Source: Apostichopus parvimensis | Taxonomy: Eukaryota > Echinodermata > Holothuroidea > Aspidochirotida > Stichopodidae | Length of the DNA stretch: 64,000 bases | NCBI GenBank assembly: GCA_000934455.1 | Contig: KN889449.1 | Span: forward strand, 105,600-169,599 | Direction: 5' to 3' | Shown here: positions 36,161 through 47,899 of the stretch, piece after piece | How positions within the stretch are numbered: the first letter of the stretch is position 1 | Layout of the letters: every line of letters starts with the position of its first letter | Program-made: the position numbers and the translations under genes | The notes under the pieces: generated by a model | Told to the model about the DNA's origin: nothing | Databases searched by the model: none | Seen by the model: the letters and a program-made list of their open reading frames with translations, nothing else

Positions 36161-36865
36161 GCCCACGTTTTTCACAGAAGTCACCCTTGCATCTGACACC
36201 CAAACTCCTCCTCGCACGTGTAAATTTTCCAGAGCTTGAACTTCAAATTTTTGGATCCCATCTCATACGCCGATGAGCTATAATTTTATTTAACGTTTTC
36301 TTCTCATTTCCCCGGCCAATGGATTATCAAACAGCTGTAGCATCTCTATATTACCTTACCTGTTAAAAAAAGAATACTGAAAGTAAACCAAACTTATCAA
36401 TTAACACGAAGTATTTAAATTGTAACATTTCCTTTTTCTTTTGTTTTTTTCATGTATTTATAATTGTTACTGCATTTCATGTATGTACATTGACTCTGTT
36501 GAAAATAAATTGCTTCCATTTTCATAATCTTTAAACTGTATTTACTAACTTAATACTATTATGACCCCACCCCACATCGATCAATTCGCACATATGAAGC
36601 CACAACCAATAACCCTCCATAGGGTTTCACACTGTGGTAACCATGCTTTCCAATGGCCGTAAATTACCCCCAAATACTTCTTTTAAATACATTTCTCACC
36701 TTTCCGGATACCTCCGATCATTATCGCAATCATACACGGAACAGCGATCGCCACCACCAATTGAAATTAGTTTATTTCGACGAAAGGAAAGTACAATAGT
36801 TTGCTCTTTAAAAACCCCGCGACCATTGCACTTGTAAACAAACTTAGCAAACTTTTGACAATACA
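36161..36865. other. Non-coding stretch
   Basis: Nothing recognised; AATAAA-like words near 36.5 kb only. Confidence 0.35.
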
Positions 36866-36874
36866 TACCGGGGC

Positions 36875-37908
36875 GCGAGATTTTTTCCCAGCGCGGTAAA
36901 GCCCATCATTTGCATACCTCGCTTCTCATTGGCTGGGGTCCGTACACATAAGATTCATTACAATATCAACTAGCAGCTGATGCACTGAATCGCTCATCAC
37001 ATACCACATTTCACAAGGCCACTTTGCTACACTCAAAAAAGAAAACAGTCTAGCAGCAGAATGTACAATGGTACGCGTTTGAGTAGAGTTAATTTATTTG
37101 TCGGTGTGTTATGCCACGGATGTAGAGGGTCTGTGGTTATGTATCGCACAAATCTGTTGGTGTAAATTTAAAGAAGTTAAATCAAACCGAAACAGTTTGA
37201 AGATGATACAAAAAATCAGCATGTAATATAAACGTAAGACAATTTCTTTGTTCAATAACTATAATCCACAGTGGCAGTGGTACTATATACTAACATGCAT
37301 GACTAAATACTAGGCCTATATCTTTCGTATTATATTATCTGAAAACCGTACCAAAGGGTCATAATAAACCGTTTCAAAGGGTCATAATTTTGAAATTAAA
37401 ATCAATGTCTATGCTCAAAATTAATTGTCTATCAGTTTGAAGTTTAAAAGCATAAGTAAATAGTCAACCAGAAACGGTCAAGCTGTCCAATGTTTTTAAG
37501 CAGTTTTGAAGCAATCAAACGCCTGGTACTTATCTGCGTGAATTGCGATCGCGGTACTCTGTACAGCAAGTTCCACCATCACTTCGAAGCTTCACCCTTG
37601 TCAAAACTAACTTATTCGATTTATTGGGTTTTCAGGTTTGGATCATCAACCTAAGTAATCATTACCTTCAAAGTAGGACAGTCATCTACAATGAGACGTG
37701 TACACTCCCAGTCCATGGTCGCAGTATTGCTTTACGTCGCCAGTTCATACAGCACGTGTATGCGAATCACGATCCATTGCGTGCACGTGTATGTTCATGT
37801 ACATACACACACGCATAGCGTAAGCAAGAACTTCCCAATTCAGCATCAGCCAATGAGAAGCGAGGTATGCAAATGATGGCCTTTACCGCGCTGGGAAAAA
37901 ATTCTCGC
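36875..37908. mobile_element. Mutator-like (MULE) non-autonomous element, 1,034 bp
   Basis: About 61-62 bp at each end are inverted copies of one another: left 36875-36935 starts GCGAGATTTTTTCCCAGCGC and right 37847-37908, inverted, starts GCGAGAATTTTTTCCCAGCG; both include GCATACCTCGCTTCTCATTG. They differ by about one indel and two substitutions. Perfect 9-bp direct repeats TACCGGGGC (36866-36874 and 37909-37917) flank the element. Long inverted repeats with 9-bp duplications are the hallmark of Mutator-like elements. The interior shows no transposase; a 91-codon frame at 37543-37818 is unrecognised. Confidence 0.85.
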
Positions 37909-37917
37909 TACCGGGGC

Positions 37918-38389
37918 GCTCTTGCTCCCTTTCCTTCCCATCATGCATTGCGGTTTTTCGCGACAGCGATCAGCGATAGACCTTATTCGTGAGATATAAA
38001 GCATTTTCATCTTAAAAACCAGATATTTTTTTAAATTTTGTACCCCGGACATTCGATTCTACGTCATTAAAATAGCCAAGAACAATATCTAAAATTCGCT
38101 TAAAGTGCAGATTCGCCACTACGCCAAAACGGGGACGATATATATAAGTTATTCCATTATATATAGATTTACTCGTATACCTAATATATATTGTTGTGGT
38201 CCACAACAAGTAAGGTGTACTTTGCAACTGTCAAAGCGCCCTAAAATTTATCTCTCAAAATAGGCATAGTATGCGTGTAGCATAGCTACTAATTTGTTAT
38301 TTTGTTTGTACTAAGTCTGGGAATGCAGCGGGCGGCTGACCGGTTGGGAGAGTAATGTTTTCCTTGTTTAGTTTTTGCAAATTTGGAGG
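37918..38389. other. Non-coding stretch
   Basis: No supported feature; a TA-rich patch lies near 38.14-38.19 kb. Confidence 0.35.
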
Positions 38390-38512
38390 TCAAGAAGGTC
38401 ATCAAACTTGCTGACGATTTGGAGGTCAGACCTGCCGATTCAAAACAACGGCGTATCTGTCGTCAGCTGCCCTTGAAGGGACAAAGTCGGCAGAGGGTAA
38501 TATGTGGCTAAT

Positions 38513-38665
38513 TCTTTAACTATTTCCTACATCGACCCAAATTGGGTAATTGTCTAACTATTCCCTACATCGGTCAAAAGTGTTTAACTGTTTCCTTTAT
38601 CGGTCAAACTTGCCCAATTTTTTAACTGTTTCCTTTATCGGCCAAACTTGGCGAATTGTTTAAGT
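38513..38665. repeat. 38-bp tandem repeat, about four units
   Basis: Units begin ttaactgtttcctttatcgg or close variants (38, 30, 38 and 38 bp long) and include tcaaacttgcccaatt. Just before it (38.39-38.50 kb) a short plus-strand stretch (DDLEVRPADSKQRRICRQ) could be a fragment of a hAT/ZMYM1-like protein, but this is weak. Confidence 0.7.
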
Positions 38666-40473
38666 ATTTAACTGACGGTAGTATCGAAAATGTATGAAAG
38701 GGGGTGAAATTCTACTTAGAGAGACACTCTTCCTTTTGGTTCGAGGTTCACAGACTCGAATAGCTACAGCATCCGATAGGCAGTATTTGCAAGTAGTAGT
38801 ACACTGAAAGTCAATAACAGTTACCGTAGTCTGGATGGGCATTTGTACTGGCACTGACAGGCAGTGTATGAGGCATTGCTTTTGTAGTAACCAATTTACT
38901 GAACATTATATTCTTATTTTATCACCTACTTTTCTTCCATATACGATTCGTTCAGAATAAATTTAGCAACACCGCTCGACAACTCTTCCGACATTTTCTT
39001 TTCCTATCGCCTTCTCCGGAACGCGACAATATGTTAATATAATCATTTCATATAATTTTGTCGCGCACGGCTTTCCGTATAATTTTGTAACGTTCGGTTC
39101 ATAAATATAGGTTATAGCTCCAGCACATCGAGGCAGAGGCGACCAAGCCGAATGACCCAGTTTATGGTAGGTGTCATTTGATGTCTGACATGGAACACTC
39201 ACAAGACCATGGAAAAGCAACGATTGCTGCTGTAACGAATGTGGAAGATAAGAGCGTCAAGGGGTTGGTACTGCAGTGAGTTTCATCTCTTTGCCAAATG
39301 TTCAAAGATTGTAACGATTAAGTTGAATGAACGAAGAGAGACATAGTGAGAAGCCTGAAGTTGTGTTTGAAATGCCTAAGAAAATGGCACAGGTCAAATG
39401 TGTGTCGGTCAAGCGGTGCTAGTGTGGCAGTAATGATTGTCCGTGGGTCCGTAGGACACTTATTACTAGGATATAGTGTCCGCTTTGCGTGAATAGTGTC
39501 TTACGGACACTTTCCCTTGCTTTCTACGCCACCGTGGAAAGTGTCCGGGTTCTCTTTAAGAGTTTTAACGTGGTTCTGTCGAGTGACAAACGTTTCTGGC
39601 CCTATCTACATTCCCTTCTTGTCTATAAAGTGGTAATTTACCAGCAAAGACCAAGATGACAATGATCTATCGGTCAGCATGCACCCCTCAATACTCAGTT
39701 AACATGACCATAACTTCGAGAGTCGACTGTTGTGGGAAGGAGGTGGCCAGATGTTATTATTCTCATGGAGACTACACTCCAGAGGGACGCTGTCCGCTAT
39801 ATATCGATCGTCGACTGTCAGAAGGAGGCACATTGTAAAACCAAATTTCTGAACTGATCAGTCCTGTCTGTCTGACTCTGCTGCTTATCAATCGTTACTA
39901 TCATTACGGTCGTTGTTTTGATGGTCTGAATTTCTAAACGTTGGAGAAAGATCAACCATGTGAAGGTCGACGGCAAATGCATTTCAACCGATAAGCATAT
40001 TTTTGGGTATTTTTTTAGGATATCGCTAGTAATTTCAAAATAGAAAATGCTTACATGCAACTTACAAGGCCTGGGAAGTGCCATTTTTCAGCGATCTGGG
40101 AGGCATTTTGGACCAATATTTTCTTTTGCGCTAAAGATAACACAGAGCCCTCAACTTATCGTTGAATGGTGCTCTACTACGTGAATTTGCTCGCCAACCC
40201 CGATATCTGAATGAGTTTGAACGGTTGAAAGCCACATAACTCGGCAATTTATTTTCTAAACCGGTCCAGTTCTTTTCAGAATCAACGCAAGCTATTTTAT
40301 GAAAATTTCATGCTTTTATCTGTTGGTATGTTTATATATTTGAGTCCATTCACTGTAGGAGTCACTCTCAGCTTGGCCACCAGTCAGGAGTTCCACTCTA
40401 AATTTTCACTTTACCCTACGCGCATGCGAATTCTCCCGTACGTCTCCCCAACGCTTTCCAGCCAAGTTTCCAT
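38666..40473. other. Mostly non-coding, with one short inverted repeat
   Basis: Contains a pair of 13-bp arms, tccgtaggacact at 39448-39460 and agtgtcttacgga at 39495-39507 (one mismatch), able to form a hairpin with a 34-base loop. A 60-codon Cys-containing frame at 39656-39838 is unrecognised. No gene is supported. Confidence 0.35.
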
Positions 40474-40481
40474 CCATAAAG

Positions 40482-40691
40482 CAGTGGCGCGAATCCCAGA
40501 AAATATTTCAGAATGATTTGAGACCGACGCGAAAAAACGTCCAACATATAATCTATCTTGATGATACTATCATTTCTTTGTATTTTGACCAATTTTAATG
40601 ACAACTCGATTTCGGGCCCAAAACTCTTACGGCGGGACCGATTTGTTTATTTTTGGGGATGTCGCCCCCCCCCCCCCGTTTTTGAACCCTG
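40482..40691. mobile_element. hAT MITE, 210 bp, 8-bp duplications
   Basis: Starts CAGTGGCGCGAATCCCAG and ends, inverted, CAGGGTTCAAAAACGGGG. Perfect 8-bp direct repeats CCATAAAG lie at 40474-40481 and 40692-40699. A run of C precedes the right end, like the G/C runs inside the larger hAT copy at 28.3 kb. No coding capacity. Confidence 0.85.
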
Positions 40692-40777
40692 CCATAAAGG
40701 TATGCTTTCCCAATCAAAATCATCTCTGCTATTCCGTAATTGTTATGTGTATGTCCTCGCTCCCGCCCCATCGCGTA

Positions 40778-41256
40778 CAGGGCCGTGGCGAAGGCGTTTT
40801 CTTTGAGGGGGGGGGGGTGTGGAATTAAATTTGCTGACTGACAAGGTGAGTGATGACACAATATCATGGGAGTAGATTGGGTGTTTGAAGCTGCCTTAGC
40901 AAAAGTATGTTGAGTGGCCGGGGGACACTATTATAGCTACGCGCCACCAAAGGTTGGCGCGTAGCGAAGAATTTTTGGCTAAAAGTACCTTCTAGATCGC
41001 CAGAAATTGCACTTCCCAGGCCTTATTTTCTGTGATACACTGGTATTCAACAAACATACGAAGTTTAAATATTTAGAAAAACAATGAAGATAGTGACAAA
41101 AATGCGGACTTAAAGTTTTATTGAACAGCCTGGATTCTTTTATGAATAATTTGGTTTAATTTGCCGACTGAGGCTTTAAATGCCGACTTAATCAACTTAT
41201 TAGGATAATTCGGGTGTCACCCCCCACCCACACACACCCCGGTCGCTACGGCGCTG
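40778..41256. mobile_element. hAT MITE, 479 bp, 8-bp duplications
   Basis: Starts CAGGGCCGTGGCGAAGGC and ends, inverted, CAGCGCCGTAGCGACCGG. Perfect 8-bp direct repeats ATCGCGTA lie at 40770-40777 and 41257-41264. The interior includes the palindromic phrase gctacgcgccaccaaaggtt-ggcgcgtagc near 40.94 kb, whose close relative occurs inside the left end of the hAT copy at 28.34 kb, so both belong to related families. Confidence 0.88.
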
Positions 41257-41587
41257 ATCGCGTATCCCAACACCCGCACAATCTGCACATGGAATCGATG
41301 ATACACAGTTTGTGTTGAATGCAATGAGATATTGGGATTTAGAGGTTGAAAAATTAAATAAAGCAATATTTGTTCAAATCGAGATAAATAACATTCTTGG
41401 GCTGTGTGATGCTGCCAGGGACGACTCAGTTCAAAATATAACAATCTGTAAGAACATGATTAAATTATGTTGCTTTATTAAGTAAAAGACCAATTTTGTT
41501 ATTGTCAAATACTTTAAGTGGTATGTATGATATTCTTTTGAATTAAAGAGATCATTAAATATGTGTCCAAAAAAAGGGAAAACAATA

Positions 41588-43430
41588 TCATTCAAAGTTC
41601 CCCTCTTCAGCCTCCGCATGTCGGTTCCGCTCATTTTCGGTGTATCTTTCCATGTAGGTTTTCCTTGAATTTGTGTACAAGTGGGTGAGCCTTGAGTTCA
41701 CCTGAACATGCGTAGGGAAGTTTTCTGCCGTTTGGATGATGGCTTCCAAGGTGCGTACAGCGAGGGAACTCCTTAGCTTGTTTTGTTGGCATTCAACTTG
41801 GAGAAGTACCTCTGTACCTCTGCAGTACTTTGCGGCAATCAATCAGAAGGGAACGCCATTGTCGATCAATTGCCTGCACTTTAGACAAACTAATCCTCGG
41901 AAATCTCTGAGCAAGAACACCGGCCGATTTGATGTCAACACTACCTTCCAGAATTCTGACATGGTCAACATCTTTAAAAGCGATGAGAACTGGGCCAGAC
42001 AAATCAAGGCTTCCCTGCACCAATCTCTGCATCTTCGCAAGAAGCTCTACCTCTCATGTGGAAGCATTTTTCCCAAAGACTCATATGCCATTATCCCCGG
42101 GTAGAGCTTATCAAGGGGTAACCACTGCGATTCGTCATCAACATTGACCGTGGCGAGATTCTGCACTGTCTTCCTCAAGTTTTGGCAGAACATCTTTACA
42201 ACTCGCTCAACTTCTGTTCCAAGCCGGTGTAGGTGAAAGCCATTCGATTGGAACATAACATTGAGACCTGTCAGGTCTCCAAGGACGTATTCGCAAAACT
42301 CCAAGGTCGCCTTCACGTATGTGGATTTCAATGCCTGCAGTATTCTGTCAGCTTCCAGTGAGCTCTTGTCACTTGCCTCTGCAGTAAAGAACAGAACGAG
42401 AGCCGGCCATAGTTCGAAAATCCGCGAAACACACTGGACTACAGACAGCCAACGTGTCTGGCATGGCTTCAAAATTCGGTGGGCATCAACATCGAAAAAT
42501 TTCTGGAACTCAGCATAACTTTTTTGCCTGTTGGAAGACATCTTGAAGTAGTTGTAGACATTTTGTATCAGTTAGTCAGCTGTATTTGATAGAACCTTAC
42601 TACCATGTTGTTCGACAACGAGATGAAAAGTGTGGCAGTAACACTTCAAGACAAACAGGTTTGGTGCAGCCCTCTCTATTCTCGTCAGAAGAGAGTTGTT
42701 GGCTCCTTGCATAAGATTCTCCCCGTCTGATGCATAACCTATGACTTTGTCCCAATGTAGCTCGTCTTTCTGCAAAGCAATGTCCAGGGTTTCAAAGAGT
42801 CCAGTGGCATCGCCTTCCTCCACAGGAATAAGACGGTAAAATCGGGTGACTGGTTCGTTGCTTTTGTTAAGGAAACGGCCATTTACACAGAAGACTTGTT
42901 CATTGTGATGTCGGTCGCCTTATCACACAAGTTGGAAAATCCATTCGATTGTCTCAAGTCGTCAACAAGCTTTTCATGAGCATACTGTGCCGAACATTCG
43001 GTGAGAAGATATGTACCTTTGGTGCGATTGCAACTCATGCCCTTAATACCTTTTCAGTCATCGGCGGTACCATGAAGAGTCGCCACAAGAGAATTTACGA
43101 AGTTGAATGAAATGTTTTTCCTTGCAATAAGGGCTACAACGTTCAACTCCGCTTTCACATTTGCAGAACCTATGGTGACAGCGAAAGAGGTTAAGGGGAG
43201 AAGTCTGCTGACACGTCTTAGCTCGCTGCAGGTGAAGCGATGTCTTTATGTGTCCAATAAGCGCGGATTTTCCCGGAGCGAGATGTTAATCGCACAATGA
43301 GCAATACGCCTTGCCTGGATGATTTCTTGATGCAGAAAGCCATCCTTGTGCCCAAGTCTCTTTGTCCCACTCAGGGCGGTAGTTTTGGGGACGGTATTTC
43401 TTCTCGACTTCTTTTGGCATCTAGATATGG
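41588..43430 (-). pseudogene. hAT-type transposase with BED-like finger, decayed
   Basis: Minus-strand blocks run in order: a BED-like finger at about 43.36-43.24 kb (AYCSLCD, GKSALIGHIKTSLH); NVKAELNVVALIARKNISFN at about 43.15 kb; a CDKATDITMNK motif near 42.92 kb; DKVIGYASDGENLMQGANNS and NLFVLKCYCHTFHLVVE (42.8-42.6 kb), which is the catalytic core; CQTRWLSVVQCV at about 42.46 kb; and C-terminal blocks down to 41.59 kb. This order is typical of a hAT-related family in invertebrates and fish (ZBED5/SCAND3-like genes are domesticated relatives). Several frameshifts and stops separate the blocks. No terminal repeats or target duplication could be found around it. Confidence 0.7.
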
Positions 43431-43490
43431 AAGAAATAAAAATTGTGAAAATGTATTTTTTTCCATTGTACTTAATTATATGCCTACATG

Positions 43491-44525
43491 GCAGTCGCGT
43501 AATCAGGGGTGGTCATGGGGTACTGCCCCAATGAAATTGGTGGCCCCCAAGTGGGCTTTGTGGCATTTAGTTCTCATTTTGACAATCCAAATTGCCACCG
43601 AACACATTATCCTGACTTAAGTATTATCATATCAGCCATTGTATCGAGATAAAAAAATATGGCTTTACATAATGAGGCTTTGTTCTGCAATCCTGCAAAT
43701 TTGTGTTAAGCATGGTAGGTGCACCCGTTTGACAGTAGTTGTTAATTTTCAGTGAATTATTCATGTGCATTTAAATGTAAGGTATCCCTGGTAATATTAT
43801 GTAATCAGTCCCACGAAAATGAATTAAAAGTTATCCAAAGTTTTAATGATATCCAAGTCAAAAAGCACGCTCAAAACTTAACAAATCAGAATAAAAACTT
43901 TATGACGCAACAGCATAGTCCACAAATTAACAAATAATGAGAGGTGAAAAAAGAAAGACAGTAATGAGAGCAACAAAATTAAGATGCAGCCGTACTCGGC
44001 GCGCACACTAACACAAAATGTACTAGCCTACGGCACAACGTAACCTCAGACTCTCATGTCTTGACTATGTAGATAATTTGGAAAATACCGTCTTATCCAA
44101 TTAAAGAATAGGCCTATATTACCATTACCATCGCCTTGATGACGTCACAGAAAGTTCGCAACACTGATATGAAATAAGTGGATTACGTGCGGTAATATGC
44201 GCGAAATTAGCTTGCCGAAACGCGCATAAGCAATCATTCGAGTGGGCATTTACACGCATGTAGCTATTTTCTCATATTCAGTGTCGTCACAACATCTGAG
44301 GATTTAAGCACATTTATTTCAAAACTTTTTCATTATTTTGCTTGATTGCGAGAAACCCCCTACTTTCCCCCTACCTTGTGTGATTTTGCTGGGTGACAGT
44401 CTGGTTTTCCCCGTAGGTATCCCCTACCCCTACGTTTGGCTAAATCCCCTACCGTAGGGGGTTTCCCCTACGAGTGACAGCCTTGCCACCAGTTAATTGT
44501 TACTTTCATCAAGTACTATGCAACT
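43491..44525. other. Non-coding stretch with an orphan hAT-like end
   Basis: CAGTCGCGTAATCAGGGGTG at 43491 looks like the first 20 bp of a hAT terminus, but no partner or duplication was found. At 44.39-44.49 kb the word CCCCTAC and its complement recur, forming a small palindromic cluster. Nothing else is supported. Confidence 0.35.
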
Positions 44526-44534
44526 CTCTATAGC

Positions 44535-45165
44535 AATGACATGATTACGTACAATGTGCATGGACTTATTTGAAAGAGGATGTACAACAATATGGTGCAT
44601 AGGACAATGTATCCTGTTTCCCTTTCAAAAGTTATTTGGGACAGACAAAAAGAATGGTTAGGAATGCAAAGTACCCCTGACAACAAGTTATTCGGCGTCT
44701 TTCTGAAATCCATGTAGCACTTCCTACTAAAAGCAAAGAACTTTTTGAGCAGCCCCACAATGGTGGACCGATTACTGAAACCATGGTAACTTCCTCAACC
44801 TTCCAGATTGCACTATCAAAATATCTACTGGGGACAACTGTGTGAAAGCTCGTGAGCAAATTGTTCTTGCCACAAACTTCTTTGTCAGCGATGGCAGCAA
44901 TTTCATCTTAAAGGAAAAGTTTTGTCACACAGAAAACCTTTTACATATCCACTGGATTCCACCAAACTTGGCATAATGAAGATCAATAACTCAGTGTGAA
45001 GACGGTGTAGAAGTCATTGCATCGCAATGGAGAACTGGCGAAAGAGAATGCTTCTGGTCACCATATAAGTCTTCCACAAGGTTTAAGAAGGCAGTCAAGT
45101 CAGTGGAAGCCCCGCAAGCACCTTTGACGAGACATGCCATTCGGGTTCTGTCAACAACATGAATT
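44535..45165 (+). pseudogene. DUF4218-type (EnSpm/CACTA-like) transposase remnant
   Basis: Plus-strand pieces: ITYNVHGLI then, in the next frame, KEDVQQYGA, a stop, DNVSCFPFKSYLGQTKRMVR and QQVIRRLSEIHVALP. Farther on (45.01-45.16 kb): EVIASQWRTGERECFWSPYK and KKAVKSVEAP. The order 'vHgLiHL.ddV..yG.ld..S.FPFEnyLg.lKr.vR...PLqQv.rRl.E ... W......cfWPPYK' is that of animal transposase proteins carrying a DUF4218-like region. At least three stops and two frameshifts are visible, so it is a fossil. Superfamily assignment to EnSpm/CACTA is from memory of the DUF and is moderate. Confidence 0.6.
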
Positions 45166-45529
45166 GTAAACACAATTAATTCAAATCAAAGTGTAAAATT
45201 ATTTGCAATAACAATATTTCTTTCATTAACAGTATGCTTTGTGGTTACTTTGATGGATCATGGTGCTACAAAGAGGACAGTAGCTCACTGTATAGTGTAG
45301 TACATCTCCACGACGTAAATGTTGAAACTGACCAAAGTGTATCTCCCTGTACATATAGGTTGTGGACGAGATTACAAATATTTTGTACTATTTTTTAGTT
45401 TACTAGTTCATCACAAATGTTGACTATGAAGATTTCTTTGAATTGTTACATTTCTTCAGGTCCCTTTGCACGGGCAATGCTATTATTGAGGGCTGAGGAG
45501 ACTTCACACTTAGCTAATGACACTAAGGT

Positions 45530-46095
45530 TAGGGGGTAACACTTGGTAAAGCGCACATTACTGTTAAAACACTCAATGGCGCTGAACAACAATACAATTA
45601 TAAAAACGATTTCTTAAATAAGTGAGTCTTCAAAGCAACTTTACAAGTTCTGATGGTGTTCGAATTTCTTGTGTCGACGGGGAGAGCGTTCCAAAGTCTG
45701 GGGCCAGCGACGCTGAAAGAACGGCCTGCGAAACATTTGCGGCGTGTGAAAGGAACCTTGAGAAGGATGCCCTCTGACGAGCGTGTTCAACGACCAGGCG
45801 TCTTAATTTCCAGCAACTCGGACAGATAAGCTGGTGCTGAATTATGTATACACTTATAAACGAGGAGGAGGATCTTGTACTCGGCACGGACATTGACGGG
45901 GAGGATATGCAGCTCCTTCAATGCTGCGGGAGGCACTGTCATATTTTGATCTGCCGAGAATAATTTTAGCCGTGTAATTTTCGATCCTTTGTAGAGGATG
46001 AAGTGTGGAGGCCGGGAGGTTGAAAAAAGACCATTGCAATAATCCATATGAGAGGCCATAAAAACGCAGAAAATTTGTGTCCAATATATAAATGT
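45530..46095 (-). pseudogene. Non-LTR retrotransposon 3' end (L2/CR1-like)
   Basis: Minus strand: SHMDYCNGLFS, LKELHILPVNVRAEYKIL, LVYKCIHNSAPAYLSELL, then after a frameshift FSVAGPRLWNALPVDTRN and KVALKTHLFKK. These are the well-known C-terminal motifs of L2/CR1/Jockey-type reverse transcriptases. The upstream reverse transcriptase core is absent: a 5'-truncated copy, as usual for LINEs. The short 3' UTR would end around 45.53 kb. No target duplication was defined. Confidence 0.85.
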
Positions 46096-46125
46096 TTCAA
46101 TGTTAAATTTGAATATACCAAGCAA

Positions 46126-46939
46126 ACATGGTACAAAAATAAATGCAGGTCTTACATTCCAAAATGACCATCATTGATCTTTCTCATAGAGATACTGACA
46201 ATGAACATACAGTCTCACTCAAATAACTTCAACCCAAAAAGTGTCATCCTTACTGACCTAACAAGTATGAAACTCAGATAGGTCAGCTAATAAAGTTCAG
46301 TTAATATTTCATTAACTGTAGCTCCATATTTCAAATTGACCTATACTCGTCTTAAATCACATCGGTCATATAAATCCCAATATGTTCACACCAGACACAA
46401 AACTCTGAACATGGATATTGTGGTAAAGGCAATTTCAGTGCTGTACTTACTCAATGTCCATTTCCTTCTCATAGGCAACATCGCCGGTATGTGTCTTACT
46501 CTAAACGACACAGATGAAGAAGCTGAGTGCAATTTCAGCCTTCCTCCAGCGATTCAGCCATTGGTTCCCCTTCCAACGCCATCGACTACCTTTGAAAATC
46601 CTCAATCACACATGCAAAACTTTCCTGATGCTGACGTTTCACCACTCAGCGCAAGGCACGCTACCGGGTATACCCAGTCACTAGCATCGTCCAGTCGGAA
46701 CATATCTTCCATGTGAACCCATATTTGATTCTTAATAGTGTGTAGTACCGTAATTTGAAACATAAGGCATAGTACATGATCATCATCTGTAAAGGTACAA
46801 AATTCAACGGTACTGCTATCATGCACATTTCTTTCAGCTGCTGATCAAGAACTGGTAACATTGCACTGCCACTTCAAAGTGACTACATTTAACATCTGAT
46901 GTTGCTTTACGAGACTTTTCTGATTTTGTCTGTTAACAG
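46126..46939. other. Unassigned; a 126-codon plus frame of unknown nature
   Basis: A plus frame at 46336-46716 has a hydrophobic segment (VVKAISVLYLLNVHFLLIG) followed by a Pro/Ser-rich tail. No homologue is recognised, and no splice context or Kozak sequence decides it. It may be coding but is not supported beyond that. Confidence 0.2.
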
Positions 46940-47138
46940 CAACTGAGAAGAAGATCCGTATCATTTCTGCTGAAATCAAAGCTGAAGTAAGGAAACTGAA
47001 GGGATAAACAGTTGCAAATTCCCATCTTATTCACTCCCTTAAGACCTCCCACTTAGAGTTGGAGGAACTGCCAGATGACATACACTTGTCACTTGCATAT
47101 GTTACTCTTCTCGCATCTCTGGATGAACGTGCCCGGTG
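46940..47138 (+). pseudogene. Possible exon, Lys/Leu-rich, one stop
   Basis: Between an acceptor (GTTAACAG) and a donor (GCCCG-GTGAGT) the frame reads TEKKIRIISAEIKAEVRKLK, a TAA soon after, then LELEELPDDIHLSLAYVTLL and LDERAR. The good splice borders and coiled-coil-like composition suggest a real but damaged exon. No family is recognised. Confidence 0.35.
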
Positions 47139-47249
47139 AGTTGGTTTAAATTTCCATATTTTAATACGGATATCCCACAAAGTCTTGTTTCTGGCACCTG
47201 TATCTTATACCGTGAACCATTTAGCATCAAACGCAATATTTATCGCATA

Positions 47250-47500
47250 CGACTACATGTTGTGTAAATGACAAGTTGTTCAAATGGAACAACTGTCTAA
47301 CTATGCGCGATAAATCGTGCGCAACTCAAGACAACTCATTTACACACTGCGATTCCGGGCGTCTTGAATATGGTCTAATTTGCGCGTCAAGTTGCTCACG
47401 ATTCAGTTTCTGAGAAAAGTCCATTCCCACGACACGAGCTCGTCGTGCACGAGAAATCGTGAGGAAAATCGTGTCATGTTAATGCGCCTTTATGTAGTAG
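47250..47500 (-). mobile_element. Possible Harbinger-type right end
   Basis: Read leftwards from about 47499: TAAAGGCGCATTAACATGAC, then words such as CGTGCACGACGAGCTCGTGT. The start resembles that at 3211 (AAAGGCGCGTTCACACGAC). TAA/TTA next to AGGCGC suits the 3-bp TWA target of PIF/Harbinger elements. The partner end to the left was not located. Confidence 0.3.
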
Positions 47501-47529
47501 CCTGTGTGACCGTATTCTAGGTTTAAGTT

Positions 47530-47600
47530 CGTTCGTTTTGCGTTATTGACGCAGTGCGTTAGTTTTGCGGTATTGACGCAGTGCGTTCGTTTTGCAGTAT
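47530..47600. repeat. 27-bp direct repeats at the left border of the PIN/CXC element
   Basis: The unit cgttcgttttgcggtattga plus cgcagtg occurs two and a half times, and once more (cgttcattttgcagtattga plus cgcagtg) just beyond the right border at 54595. The repeats thus flank the 7-kb gene region in direct orientation. They may be the target array or part of the element ends. Confidence 0.75.
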
Positions 47601-47899
47601 TAGACCGTGGGCCGTGCCGGATTATCTTGTCAACATGTTCACATAGGTCTTAGGCACTACTTTTGTCAATCAATAATAACATTGTAATATACCATGTTTC
47701 ACAAAATCCTAAAGTTGACAAGTTTTTACCTGTCTATTGCCGAAATATCGTTGAAAAAATGCCGCTAATTTTCATCTTCTACAAGGTCAAAAAGCCTGGG
47801 TCACGCTTTGCCGAATAGCTTAAGTACAGCGCGATCTGATTGGTCTGTGAAATATTGTCCAATCACAAAGCTCGTTCCATGTGATATATTTTGTACAAA

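Noticed and set aside
40558-40867. Several overlapping frames near 40.6-40.8 kb
   Set aside because: They run through homopolymer tracts and the ends of hAT MITEs and have no protein signature.
43491-43620. Second full hAT element starting at 43491
   Set aside because: Only one CAG-type end is visible; no opposite end or duplication of the flanking octamer was found.
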